64,000 bases of DNA from Sedimentisphaerales bacterium (GTDB taxonomy: Bacteria; Planctomycetota; Phycisphaerae; Sedimentisphaerales; SG8-4): assembly GCA_016928975.1 (NCBI GenBank), contig JAFGJR010000184.1:29605-93604 (forward strand), read 5' to 3'. The notes beneath the pieces are model-generated. The model had not been told where the DNA came from and did no database searches. It was given only the letters and a program-made list of their open reading frames with translations. Shown one piece after another: positions 1 through 8,586 of the stretch (position 1 is the first letter of the stretch; every line of letters starts with the position of its first letter). A program made the position numbers and the translations under genes.

Positions 1-605
1 TGCGGGAGTTGTTCCGTCCGCCGTTGCTGCGGCTGACTCTCCTCGGCATCGTGCTCGGCTCGATTCCCATGATCGGCGCGTGGGCCGCAAGCAAGTGGAT
101 GATTCCCTGGGCCGACAAGATCGGCGGGGCCGCACAGCCGGGCTACAAGGCGCTCGCGCAAGGGTTCTGGGCTCTCGGAGCAGTGCTCGGCAGCTTCTTC
201 GGCGCCCAGCTTGCCGGCCTGCTCGGCCGGCGGCTTTCGTACTTCCTCATCAGCCTGGGTTCCACGGCATTGACCTGTGGCCTGTTCCTGTTCACGGCCC
301 CGTTGCAGCCCGCCTTTCTGCCGATGGCGTTCGTGCAGGGTTTCGTGGCCACGCTGTTCTTCGGCTGGCTCCCCCTGTACCTGCCGGAGCTGTTCCCGAC
401 GAAAGTGCGAGCGACGGGCAGTGGGATCGCCTACAACGTCGGGCGTTTCGCCACGGCCGGAGGGGTCTTCGCCGCCGGCGTGCTGGCCACCTGGTTTGGC
501 GGCGACTTCGCCCGAGTGGGCGCGGTGATGGGCCTGGTCTATGCCCTGGGCATGGTGGCCATCTGGTGGGCGCCGGAGACGTCGAACAAGGACCTGCCGG
601 ACTGA
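1..605 (+). CDS. MFS transporter, C-terminal part (5' end outside window)
   Basis: About 200 residues of a polytopic inner-membrane protein whose start lies before the window. Several long hydrophobic segments are visible, and the loop PELFPTKVRATGSG followed by YNVGR is the kind of motif seen in major facilitator superfamily carriers of the sugar/sialate type, between two late helices. The product should be a proton-coupled or facilitated transporter of a small organic solute; the substrate cannot be read from this fragment. It ends at a TGA at 603-605, with a tRNA-Cys gene on the opposite strand downstream. Confidence 0.85.
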   Translation, partial: RELFRPPLLRLTLLGIVLGSIPMIGAWAASKWMIPWADKIGGAAQPGYKALAQGFWALGAVLGSFFGAQLAGLLGRRLSYFLISLGSTALTCGLFLFTAPLQPAFLPMAFVQGFVATLFFGWLPLYLPELFPTKVRATGSGIAYNVGRFATAGGVFAAGVLATWFGGDFARVGAVMGLVYALGMVAIWWAPETSNKDLPD

Positions 606-689
606 CTGTGGAAGCGACAGTTCGCGCGAGATCATGGAACAGCCAGGCGGCTGAAGCCGGCACTCGCGACGAAGAGTCATCTTTTGGAA

Positions 690-762
690 AGGCGGCGCTG
701 GGATTCGAACCCAGGAATATTGGTTTTGCAAACCAACGCCTTAGCCACTTGGCTACGCCGCC
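690..762 (-). tRNA. tRNA-Cys (GCA)
   Basis: On the minus strand the sequence folds into a full cloverleaf: a seven-pair acceptor stem GGCGGCG/CGCCGCC, a D arm with GCC/GGC, an anticodon stem TTGGT/ACCAA around loop TTGCAAA (anticodon GCA), and a T arm carrying GGTTCGAATCC. The discriminator base is U, as usual for cysteine tRNA. CCA is not encoded. It is a single tRNA, convergent with the MFS gene. Confidence 0.95.
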
Positions 763-1019
763 GAGAGGCTTCCGCCACAGGGTAGCTACCAGAGCGCCCG
801 GCGGATCGTTCCTGCTGGTCGCTATTGCGAAAGCGGTCTCAGATTGTCCCCAGTGTACAGCGGCCCGGCCGACAGCACAAGGGAAATTGCCGCGGTCAGC
901 CCAAATTCGAGGTTGGGGGTGCGCACGTTCACCCGGACCGAGAATCGCCCTAAGATCATGTCGCAGCGGGGCTTGTAGCCTTGCGTGCACGTCGCACAAT
1001 GTACGTTTTTCTCCAGGTG

Positions 1020-2369
1020 TCACAGGGTCCAGCCCTGGCGGTACTGGGGGCGCAGGAGCACATCGGCCTCGGGGCAGCCGACCGCCCGGAGGCTCGCCGC
1101 GTCCCACGTGAGCCTCCGGCCCGTTCGCAACGCCACGTTGCACAGCAACGCCGCCTCGGTCAGCGCGCCGGAGTAATCGAAGTTGCACGTCGTTGGGCCG
1201 CCTGTCTTGCACGCCTCGATCCACTCGCGGTGGTGGCCGATGGATTCGGGAACGAATGTTTCTGGAGCCGTAAAGTCTACAAACTGCTCCTCGGGCAGCA
1301 GTGCATGCCGGTTATAGTCGGCGATGAGCATCCCCTTCTCACCGACGAACAGCACCGCGCTGCCCCACGCGGGGATGTTCCGCTCCTTCGCGAAAGGCGG
1401 GTAGCCGCCGCCGTTGTACCACGTGAGCGACACCGGAGGCAACTCGCCGCGAGCAGGGTACTGCTGCTTCGCAATGGTCCATTTGGCGGCGCTCTGGGGG
1501 TGGACGGGACCCTGCGCCTCGACGGTCGTCGGGTGCCGCAGCTTCAATGCCCAGAAGGCCAGGTCGCAGTAGTGACAGAAGAAGTCGCCCAACTGGCCAT
1601 TGGCGAAGTTCCACCAGTAGCGCCAACCGAAGGGGGCATACGTGGAATGGTACGGCCGTTCGGCCGCCGGCCCAAGCCACAAGTCCCAGTCGAGCGACTC
1701 CGGCACGGGCGGGCGATCGACGGGCGCATCCGGCTGTGACACGTCCGTCGGCACCGGCGACCCGGCGAAGATGGGTCGTCCGTCCTCGGACTTCGTGGTG
1801 TTTGCGGCCATCCACACGTGGACTTCGCCGATCTTGCCGATCGCGCCGGTCTGCACCAGCTCCACGACACGGCGGTAGTTGCTGCCGGCGTGAATCTGCG
1901 TGCCCATCTGCGTCACGAGCTTCTTCTCTCTGGCGATTCCCGCCATCAGCCTCGCCTCGTACACGCTTCGCGTGAGCGGCTTCTCGCAGTAGCAGTGCTT
2001 GCCGAGCTTCATGGCCATGACGCCCGCCGGCGCGTGCGTATGATCCGGCGTCCCGACAACCACCGCGTCAACCTGGTTGTGCATCTCATCGAGCATCTTG
2101 CGGAAGTCCGTGTACCGCTTGGCGGCGGGGAACTGCCCGAAGGTCTTGGCCGCGTGCTTGTCATCGACGTCGCACAGCGCCACGATGTTCTCGCTTGCCA
2201 CGCCGTTGATATCCTCGGCGCCTCGACCGCCGATGCCGATGCCCGCGATGTTCAGCTTGCTGTTGGCCGCCGTGCCTCGCACCAGGCGGCTGTTGGACAG
2301 AATGATCAGGCCGGTGCCGGTCCAGGCCACGTTCCTCAGGAAACCACGGCGGGTCAGCGCTCGATGCAT
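1020..2369 (-). CDS. Gfo/Idh/MocA family oxidoreductase, Tat-exported
   Basis: 449 residues. The N-terminus has a twin-arginine signal (TRRGFLR at residues 6-12, then a hydrophobic stretch), so the folded enzyme is probably exported. A Rossmann nucleotide-binding turn GIGIGGRG lies at residues 43-50, the conserved EKP of the family at 129-131, and the C-terminal half matches the large substrate domain of Gfo/Idh/MocA dehydrogenases. Such enzymes oxidise or reduce sugars and inositols with NAD(P); in planctomycetes there are many paralogues and the substrate cannot be assigned here. The start is the ATG at 2369, preceded by GGAG. It is a single gene with no obvious operon partner. Confidence 0.9.
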   Translation of the reverse strand: MHRALTRRGFLRNVAWTGTGLIILSNSRLVRGTAANSKLNIAGIGIGGRGAEDINGVASENIVALCDVDDKHAAKTFGQFPAAKRYTDFRKMLDEMHNQVDAVVVGTPDHTHAPAGVMAMKLGKHCYCEKPLTRSVYEARLMAGIAREKKLVTQMGTQIHAGSNYRRVVELVQTGAIGKIGEVHVWMAANTTKSEDGRPIFAGSPVPTDVSQPDAPVDRPPVPESLDWDLWLGPAAERPYHSTYAPFGWRYWWNFANGQLGDFFCHYCDLAFWALKLRHPTTVEAQGPVHPQSAAKWTIAKQQYPARGELPPVSLTWYNGGGYPPFAKERNIPAWGSAVLFVGEKGMLIADYNRHALLPEEQFVDFTAPETFVPESIGHHREWIEACKTGGPTTCNFDYSGALTEAALLCNVALRTGRRLTWDAASLRAVGCPEADVLLRPQYRQGWTL

Positions 2370-2468
2370 CGTGTCACTCCTTATCGGTTCGACTCTCTTA
2401 TGTCAGTCTGTCCACCGTACCCCCCGTCCCGCGCATAGTCAAGCACTGGCCGCGCGACTGTGCTGACG

Positions 2469-2613
2469 GTGTCTGTGCAGATTCTCGGGCACTGTGCCGG
2501 GTGGCAGCGGCAAGCGTCAGTTTGCCGATGGCCCGTCAGATGCGTGCCACCATCGGCAAGCTCCGAAGACTCCGCTTGCCGCTGCCACCCGATTGCCAGA
2601 TTGTTTTCACACA
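2469..2613 (+). repeat. 145-bp palindromic repeat unit, copy A
   Basis: The core at 2499-2590 is a 92-bp imperfect palindrome that opens with GGGTGGCAGCGGCAAGC and closes with its reverse complement. Conserved flanks are ATTCTCGGGCACTGTGCC on the left and GATTGCCAG plus TTGTTTTCACAC on the right. The same unit occurs at 6353-6495 and 40088-40232 in the opposite orientation. It lies between the start of the oxidoreductase gene and the 3' end of the next gene. Confidence 0.9.
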
Positions 2614-2659
2614 CACTGCTGACACGCCGCCGACGCCTTTGACCTGTCCGCTGCGAGCG

Positions 2660-3781
2660 TTACTTGCCGTGGTAGTGCGACGCCACCCGGGGCCGAGGCC
2701 GCAGGATGGCCGTGGCGGCAGGAGCCGGCCGCGGAGATTGGCTTTGTTTCGCACAGTCGTCCCCGTTCGTAGTACCACCGCCAGGCGTTTCAGTAGCATG
2801 GGCGTCTCGCCCATGAATGCCAGTCACGGGCAAGATGCCCGTGCTACGAGACACCCTTGCGGGCACATCACAAACGGCCTCGCCGCAGTCGATTGGGTTT
2901 GTTTCGCGCGGTGGCCCTGAGTCCGTCCCGCTTGACACTTCACACTTCAAACTTGACACCTCCGCAATTGGCTTTGTTTCGCAGACCGAGTCAGCCGCCA
3001 TGTAGCCCAGCCGCCCTCGGCTGGGGTCATTGGGCTCACCCCCGGGCGCGGGGGCGCCACCTGGCACTTCCTCCAATTGGCTTTGTTTCGCACAATCGTC
3101 CCCGTTCGTAGTGACGCCGCCGGGCGTTTCAGTAGCGTGGGCGTCTCGCCCATGAAGGAGAGTCACGGGCAAGATGCCCGTGCTACGGGATGCCCTTGCG
3201 GGCACACTACAAGCGCTCTGGTGGGGTGTGCCATGCACAGCGCTTCTCTTCGGCGCCAGTTTCACCCTGTCCAGCTCGTGCATCGTCCGGTACAGGCTCC
3301 CCTCGATCCGGCGCTCGTACATGCTCATCCGGTCCAGCATCTTCTCCCCCTTGTAATCCTTCGCCAGCATCCGGCCCACGGCATACTCCGGGTTCATGTC
3401 CACGCACCCGCGTAGCCGCTCTTGCTGGATGGCCGTCATCTCGTCGGGAAGGGCGGCGAGGGATCTGTCGATCTCCTTGGCCAGCAGGTAGTCGTACAGC
3501 TCATTCTGCAATCGTTCGGCCCGTTTGAGCCGCCAGGTGAGACTGACGATCCGCTCGGCGAGAATGCCATCGATCTGCCCGGCCGGGCTCAGCTCCCCCA
3601 GCAGCCCTTGTCGATGCTCCTGGTATTGCTGTGGATCTTCCTCGGCGATGAGGTCCTGCCGGGCGAACAGGCCGTGCTTGATGGCGTTCCGGGCAACGAT
3701 GGCCTTGCCGATCCTGGTGCGGGGACCGGTGCTCTTTTTCGCATTGGCTCGATTGGCGGCAATTTGTGCTTCGGTCGTCAT
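2660..3781 (-). CDS. planctomycete 'KHG' family protein with repeat-derived C-terminus
   Basis: 373 residues from the ATG at 3781, which has a GGAGG nine bases upstream; longer upstream starts lack a binding site. Residues 1 to about 185 belong to a family I recognise from planctomycetes by its N-terminus (TTEAQIAANRANA, STGPRT, NAIKHGL), of unknown function, with many charged residues and likely helical segments. From about residue 190 the protein is built from dispersed DNA repeats read in frame: the block TGILPVT-HGRDAHATETPGG occurs twice, and short NPI/KPI/KQSQ motifs recur. The tail is therefore probably not part of the ancestral fold. A promoter lies at 3942-3969. Function unknown. Confidence 0.7.
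   Translation of the reverse strand: MTTEAQIAANRANAKKSTGPRTRIGKAIVARNAIKHGLFARQDLIAEEDPQQYQEHRQGLLGELSPAGQIDGILAERIVSLTWRLKRAERLQNELYDYLLAKEIDRSLAALPDEMTAIQQERLRGCVDMNPEYAVGRMLAKDYKGEKMLDRMSMYERRIEGSLYRTMHELDRVKLAPKRSAVHGTPHQSACSVPARASRSTGILPVTLLHGRDAHATETPGGVTTNGDDCAKQSQLEEVPGGAPAPGGEPNDPSRGRLGYMAADSVCETKPIAEVSSLKCEVSSGTDSGPPRETNPIDCGEAVCDVPARVSRSTGILPVTGIHGRDAHATETPGGGTTNGDDCAKQSQSPRPAPAATAILRPRPRVASHYHGK
2737..3215. repeat. Nested dispersed repeats inside the 'KHG' gene
   Basis: Two kinds of repeat are visible. A block of about 120 bp is present at about 2751-2870 and 3091-3213; it holds two small hairpins (GGGCGTCTCGCCC and CGGGCAAGATGCCCG). The motif TTGGCTTTGTTTCGCA or a one- to two-base variant appears four times, at about 2739, 2894, 2968 and 3078, twice directly before the large block. 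All copies have the same orientation and all lie within the coding sequence. Confidence 0.85.
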
Positions 3782-3941
3782 GGCGTGATCCTCCAAATCT
3801 ACGATTTCCCATTCACGATTTACAATTGGAAACGCATTGGCTGTCGCGAGCTTCGCGACAGAGATGATTCCGTGGGACCTGTCCCCGGCGGCCGATCCTG
3901 TCTCTCGCCCGCCGCTCGTCGCTCCCGGCGACGTCCTGTAT

Positions 3942-3969
3942 ATCTTAACTCTACCTCGGAGTTTGTCAA
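3942..3969 (-). promoter_or_regulatory. Predicted promoter of the 'KHG' gene
   Basis: On the minus strand TTGACA (3969-3964) and TAAGAT (3947-3942) are separated by 16 bp. It would give a leader of about 155 nt before the ATG at 3781. Prediction from sequence only. Confidence 0.55.
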
Positions 3970-4173
3970 GCAAATAACGCACACTATTGACATTTGTCCA
4001 TAAGTCCCTGTCCCGTAAGGGCTAAGAAATCATCGATTCTCCTTATCGTGCGGGAAGGCCAGGTGAGCAGAACAGGCTTGGGCCGTGCGATCTTGCGAGA
4101 GGAACTGGAAAACTCCAGTTTCGCCTCCGCACATCCTCCCGGGGGTGGTATAATTGACTGTCGAACCGATATC

Positions 4174-4233
4174 ATGGAGAATACTGGTTTCTGGGAAGAC
4201 ATAGTCGATGAGTCGGGCGGCAGTCTGATATGA
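4174..4233 (+). CDS. Possible 19-residue leader peptide
   Basis: A short frame from ATG 4174 to TGA 4231-4233, whose stop overlaps the start of the next small gene in an ATGA junction. A TATAAT lies 20 bp upstream at 4148-4153, though no clear -35 box is seen. The overlap suggests translational coupling, but a peptide this short may be chance. No family is recognised. Confidence 0.25.
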   Translation: MENTGFWEDIVDESGGSLI

Positions 4234-4400
4234 GAGATGCCATTGTTGAGGAAGTACGAGAAGCAAGGCGGCAGATCGAGCAGGAGTTCGGTCACGACGT
4301 GAACAAGTACCTCGATCACGTATATGACGCTCAGCGGAAGCACAGCGACAGACTCGTCTATCGGCAGCCGAAACCGTTGACACGACGCAAGGTTGTGTGA
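4230..4400 (+). CDS. Small conserved protein (MRDxIVEEVRxxR family)
   Basis: 56 residues: it begins MRDAIVEEVREARRQIEQEF and continues with HDVNKYLDH, then a basic C-terminus. This opening is characteristic of a widespread group of 50-90 residue proteins in planctomycetes and cyanobacteria that often sit beside toxin-antitoxin genes; their molecular role is not established. The start overlaps the preceding mini-frame by four bases. No toxin-like gene follows directly, since the next gene is a glycoside hydrolase 119 bp away, so this copy looks like an orphan. Confidence 0.7.
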   Translation: MRDAIVEEVREARRQIEQEFGHDVNKYLDHVYDAQRKHSDRLVYRQPKPLTRRKVV

Positions 4401-4519
4401 TGTCCTCGCGGAGGCAGTGAGAGCATGTACAAAAGAGCTTATGCGCGAGCATTCCCGAATCACGAATGAGCCCATTTCCGAGGATCTTCTTGGCCAACTA
4501 TGAATTCAGGAGGTACGGT

Positions 4520-6328
4520 GTGCACGGGACACCCCACGGTCATCGTCGAAGGCGTGGATTCTTGCCAATACCATTGCTGGCTATGGTGCGATCACATCGG
4601 CTGTCTGTTCGTTTAGCACTGGCGAAGGCCTATTGGGTGCTCGTGTGTCTGCTTGGGGCCGTGCAATGGGTGTCGGCGGAAGAGAGCATGCGGGAGACAG
4701 CCTTTGGGATGGCGACCAGCGCGGAATCGCGGGGGGAGCATGCGGCGCTGTATCCGGAGCTGAAGGCGGCCGGGGTGACTCTCATGCGGGCCTGGCCGGA
4801 ATGGGGACGCATTCAGCCGGGCCAGGGGCAATGGAACTGGAGCGAGTGCGACGCCTTGCTGCGCAGCGCCCGGGGCAACGACATCGAGTTGGTCGGGGGG
4901 CTGTGGTATCTGGCGAACTGGGCGGCCACCGATGGGAAGTTCCCGTTGCAGGACGTGAATGACTGGTTCGACTACGTCTACGCGATGGCGTCGCGGTATC
5001 GCGGCGTCGTGAACTATTGGGAGTGCTGGAACGAGTTCAACGGGGCATTTGCCAGGGGCGGCAAAGTCGCGGACTATGTTCAGCTCCTGGAGCATGCCTA
5101 TCGTGCCGCCAAGCAAGCCGATCCGAACTGCCGGGTGGGGATCAGTTGTGCCAGCGTGGATATCACCTTCTTCGAACAGGTGATTGCCGGCGGGGCGGGG
5201 GACTGCTTCGATTTCCTGTGCATTCATCCGTACGAATCCTTCAGCACGCTCGTCCAGGATGGGCAGGTGATGGCGTTCCTCAACATGCGAAAGACGGTGC
5301 TGGAGATGCTATATGCCCATCATCTGCCGATGAAGGAAGTCTGGATCACGGAAAGCGGCGATCCGGCGAAGGCGGGCGATGCGGCGGACGAGCAGTTGCA
5401 GGCGGAGTCCCTGGTGAAGCTCTACACGCTGGGTTTCGCCCAGGGGATCGACAAGGTGTTCTGGTTCGAAGGCAAGGGCCCGGACTACCCGGACGGCAAT
5501 TTCGGTCTCTTGCGGCGTGACTGGAGCAAGCGGCCGTCGTACCATGCCTTGAAGACGATGGCCGACCTGCTGGGGAGACATCCCGTCTATACAGGATGGC
5601 TGAGCCTGACGGACGGGAGTTATGGTTTCGTATTCACCGGCGAGGCGCAGCCGGTGCTCGTCATCTGGGCCAAAAGCAACGAGAGTCTGAGCTTCCCCTG
5701 TGACGTCGCGGTGACGCAGTTGAATGGGTCCAGCCGGCCCGTCTCCGCCGGCCGGGAGATCACTCTCACGCAGACGCCGCAATTCGTCACAGGGTTGTCT
5801 GCGGCCCTGCTGGCGGAGGCGGCCGGTCATCTCGCACAGGAGTTTCCCTGGTCAACGTACAGCGGTTCGGGTCCCGCCACCATCGTATTCGACGCTGTGC
5901 CCGTCGAGCGGGGGCTGTGCCAGCTCGACACGTTCGGCCGGGTTCTGCCGGGGCAGGTGGAGGGCCAGTGGGCGGTCCGGACGCCGGCGCGCAAAGGGTC
6001 GGAGTTTCGCAGCGTGGTCTTCGACGTGGATGATGCCTATGCGGGCTACGGCGACCACAAGGTGCAGATCACGATCGCGGCCCGCCGGGTCGATACGACC
6101 GTGAACACCGGCATGAATCTCATCTATGAGTCCACCGCCGGGTACACCAATTACGGGCAGTGGTGGACGATTCCCGCCGGGACCGGATGGCATCAGAAGA
6201 CCTACACGCTCGACAACGCCCAGTTCGTCAACAAATGGGGGTGGAACTTCTCCTTCCAGAACGAGACCTCCGGCGATTTCTGGATTCGGGACGTTCGCGT
6301 CACGAAGCTCGGCGTGCCGGCGCGCTAG
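4520..6328 (+). CDS. Secreted clan-A glycoside hydrolase (GH39/GH5-like)
   Basis: 602 residues from the GTG at 4520, chosen because a perfect AGGAGG lies six bases before it. A basic N-region and hydrophobic YWVLVCLLGAVQ ending in VSA form a signal peptide. The catalytic barrel (about residues 60-370) has the expected retaining pair: Glu172 in CWNEFNG as acid/base and Glu278 in WITESG as nucleophile. The remaining 200 residues look like one or two beta-sandwich domains, possibly carbohydrate-binding. The protein should cleave a beta-linked glycan outside the cytoplasm; the substrate is not readable. A palindromic repeat unit follows its stop. Confidence 0.8.
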   Translation: MHGTPHGHRRRRGFLPIPLLAMVRSHRLSVRLALAKAYWVLVCLLGAVQWVSAEESMRETAFGMATSAESRGEHAALYPELKAAGVTLMRAWPEWGRIQPGQGQWNWSECDALLRSARGNDIELVGGLWYLANWAATDGKFPLQDVNDWFDYVYAMASRYRGVVNYWECWNEFNGAFARGGKVADYVQLLEHAYRAAKQADPNCRVGISCASVDITFFEQVIAGGAGDCFDFLCIHPYESFSTLVQDGQVMAFLNMRKTVLEMLYAHHLPMKEVWITESGDPAKAGDAADEQLQAESLVKLYTLGFAQGIDKVFWFEGKGPDYPDGNFGLLRRDWSKRPSYHALKTMADLLGRHPVYTGWLSLTDGSYGFVFTGEAQPVLVIWAKSNESLSFPCDVAVTQLNGSSRPVSAGREITLTQTPQFVTGLSAALLAEAAGHLAQEFPWSTYSGSGPATIVFDAVPVERGLCQLDTFGRVLPGQVEGQWAVRTPARKGSEFRSVVFDVDDAYAGYGDHKVQITIAARRVDTTVNTGMNLIYESTAGYTNYGQWWTIPAGTGWHQKTYTLDNAQFVNKWGWNFSFQNETSGDFWIRDVRVTKLGVPAR

Positions 6329-6352
6329 CAGTCGGGATGACGTGGCAGGGAG

Positions 6353-6495
6353 TGTGAAAACAACCTGGCAATCGGGTGGCAGCGGCAAGCGGAGTCTTCG
6401 GAGCTTGCCGATGGCGGCACGCATCTGACGGGCCATCGGCAAGCTGGCGCTTGCCGCTGCCACCCGGCACAGTGCCCGAGAATCTGCACCGACAC
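6353..6495 (-). repeat. 145-bp palindromic repeat unit, copy B
   Basis: Core palindrome at 6374-6465 (92 bp), with the same flanks as copy A but inverted relative to it. It starts 24 bp after the stop of the glycoside hydrolase gene. A few substitutions separate it from copies A and C. Confidence 0.9.
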
Positions 6496-6631
6496 GCGCG
6501 GTAGGAGGCGGGGGATTGGCCTTGACAGGGCGGGGTGGGATGGGCCATATTCGGGCTTGGCAGTGCGTGGGATTTGCTTTGGGGGTCGGTCCTTGGCTCC
6601 ACGCGGTGCATATGGGAATTGGAGTCGTACG

Positions 6632-8575
6632 ATGGGGATTGGCAAGGGCCATGACCGCCCGGTGAGCCGATGGTTCTACAGCCACCTCGGCGATCTGATA
6701 CTGACCGTCCTCTTCTTCGCTCTGCTGTACGTGTATGTGTGGCGGGTGGTCAAGCCGTGCCTGATCTATAGCTGTGGCACGATCACGGACTTCCCCATCT
6801 TCTACAAGGGCTGGGCGTTCTTTCTGGACCAGGTTTCCGGCCCCGGGGGACTGCTCACGTACGTCTCTGCCCTGCTGTCGCAGTTGTTCTACTATTCCTG
6901 GGCCGGCGCGATCGTCATTACGGCTCAGGCCTGGGTGATCTCGGCGTGCACGGGCTGGCTGTTCCGGGCTGTCGGCGTGCCGGGGGCTCGCTGGTGGCGC
7001 TTTGTCCCGGCACTGCTCGTGCTGGTCACCTACAGTCAATACACGTACCATCTGCCCGGCATCATGGGAGCGGTGGCGGCGCTGCTCGGCGCGTGTGGGT
7101 ACGTGGGTCTTGTTACCCGCGGGCGGACTGCGGATCCGGGTCGTGGCAGCATTTGGCACCTGGTAGTCTTCATCATGCTTTCGGCTGTTGTGTACGTGGT
7201 GAGCGCGGCGGCGTTCCTGCCGTTCGCGGCTGTCTGCGCCGTGTACGAGCTGTTGCACCGGCGGCGATATGTGACCGGCCTGGCGTACCTCGCGTTCGCT
7301 GCGATCGTTCCCTATGTGGCAGGGGTGCTCCTCTTTCGCGTCAGTCTCGTTGATGCCTATACGGACCTGCTGCCGCTGTCGTGGCGGATTCGCGGCTGGG
7401 CGACGCGGGAGAAGATGGTCACGGCGGTGTACGCGCTGTACCTGTTCCCCATCGCCGGCGCGATCATCGGCGGGCTGTGGCAGGTCGTGGCAGTGAGATG
7501 GCGTGCGGACAAGAAGAGTGAAGCGGCGACGCCGGCGCGGACGCGAGGACAGTCGCATCACTCGAAACCGGCCAAAGGCTGGCTGTCCACGCTTCACCGC
7601 CAGGCCATTGCGCCGGCCGTACGAACGATAATTGGCGCCGTGCTTGTGCTGGTCATCGGCGGCGGCGTCGCGGCTTTCGGCCTGGACGAGCCACAGCGAG
7701 CTCGCCTGGAGGTTCACTACTACGCCTGCCGGAAGATGTGGCCTGAGGTCCTGGAGGCGGCCCGGCGTCATCCCGTCGATCATTTCGTGATGAACGCCGT
7801 GGACCGGGCGCTGTGGCATACCGGCCGGCTCACCCTGGACATGTTCTCCTATCCCCAGCAGCCGGGCGGCCTGTTGCTGACGGGCGAGGACCACGTCCTG
7901 GTGTACTGGAACAAGTTCGACACACAGATCGACCTGGGGCTGATGAACACGGCGGAGAAGAACCTGACGGAGTGCATGGAGACGTTCGGCGAGCAGCCGA
8001 TGATCCTGCAGCGGCTGGCGATGGTGAACCTGGTCAGAGGCACGACGAATAGCGCCCGCGTCTACCTGGGGGCGCTGAGCAGGACGCTGTTCTACAGTGG
8101 CTGGGCCAGGGACTACTTGGCGCGTCTCGATGCCGATCCGAGCCTGGCGGGTGACCGCGAGATCCAGGAGCTGCGCTCGCGGTGCCTGAGGAAGGACAAC
8201 CTGGCTCTGTTCTACGCGAAGGAGGAGATGCTCGCCGCGCTGGCCGCCCAGGACAACCGTAACCGCATGGCCTTCGAGTACCTCATGGCCTGGTACCTGC
8301 AGACGCGGAAATTGGATAAGTTCATCCAGAATATCGAGCGGCTGAGCGAGTTCGGATACGCGACGATTCCTCCGTTGTACCAGGAGGCCCTGGCGATCTA
8401 TGCGTATCCGAGGGGCAAGGCCGGCGAGTATCCGATCAGTCCGGACGTGCGCTCGCGTTTCGAGAGCTTCAGCCGTATCTTCAACCGATACAGGCAGGAC
8501 AAGGCGGCCGCGTTCAATGAGCTGGCCGGCAGCTACCGCGACAGCTATCTCTTCTATTATATCTACGGTCCTTGA
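6632..8575 (+). CDS. DUF6057-like polytopic membrane protein
   Basis: 647 residues from ATG 6632 (GGAG upstream). The first half carries about eight to ten hydrophobic helices (for example DLILTVLFFALLYVYVW near the N-terminus and ALLVLVTYSQYTYHL); a further helix at about residues 330-350 is followed by a soluble alpha-helical, TPR-like C-terminal half. The pattern resembles the uncharacterised DUF6057 family known mainly from Bacteroidota. The family's function is unknown. Its stop overlaps the next reading frame, and the two genes are probably translated together. In Bacteroidota I recall the same neighbour type, a TolB-like protein, which supports a linked role. Confidence 0.65.
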   Translation: MGIGKGHDRPVSRWFYSHLGDLILTVLFFALLYVYVWRVVKPCLIYSCGTITDFPIFYKGWAFFLDQVSGPGGLLTYVSALLSQLFYYSWAGAIVITAQAWVISACTGWLFRAVGVPGARWWRFVPALLVLVTYSQYTYHLPGIMGAVAALLGACGYVGLVTRGRTADPGRGSIWHLVVFIMLSAVVYVVSAAAFLPFAAVCAVYELLHRRRYVTGLAYLAFAAIVPYVAGVLLFRVSLVDAYTDLLPLSWRIRGWATREKMVTAVYALYLFPIAGAIIGGLWQVVAVRWRADKKSEAATPARTRGQSHHSKPAKGWLSTLHRQAIAPAVRTIIGAVLVLVIGGGVAAFGLDEPQRARLEVHYYACRKMWPEVLEAARRHPVDHFVMNAVDRALWHTGRLTLDMFSYPQQPGGLLLTGEDHVLVYWNKFDTQIDLGLMNTAEKNLTECMETFGEQPMILQRLAMVNLVRGTTNSARVYLGALSRTLFYSGWARDYLARLDADPSLAGDREIQELRSRCLRKDNLALFYAKEEMLAALAAQDNRNRMAFEYLMAWYLQTRKLDKFIQNIERLSEFGYATIPPLYQEALAIYAYPRGKAGEYPISPDVRSRFESFSRIFNRYRQDKAAAFNELAGSYRDSYLFYYIYGP

Positions 8576-8586
8576 TCGACAGAGGA

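Noticed and set aside
5852..7894. 680-codon open frame on the minus strand
   Set aside because: It is antisense to the glycoside hydrolase and the DUF6057-like gene, has the arginine/proline-rich composition of a shadow frame in GC-rich DNA, and no family features.
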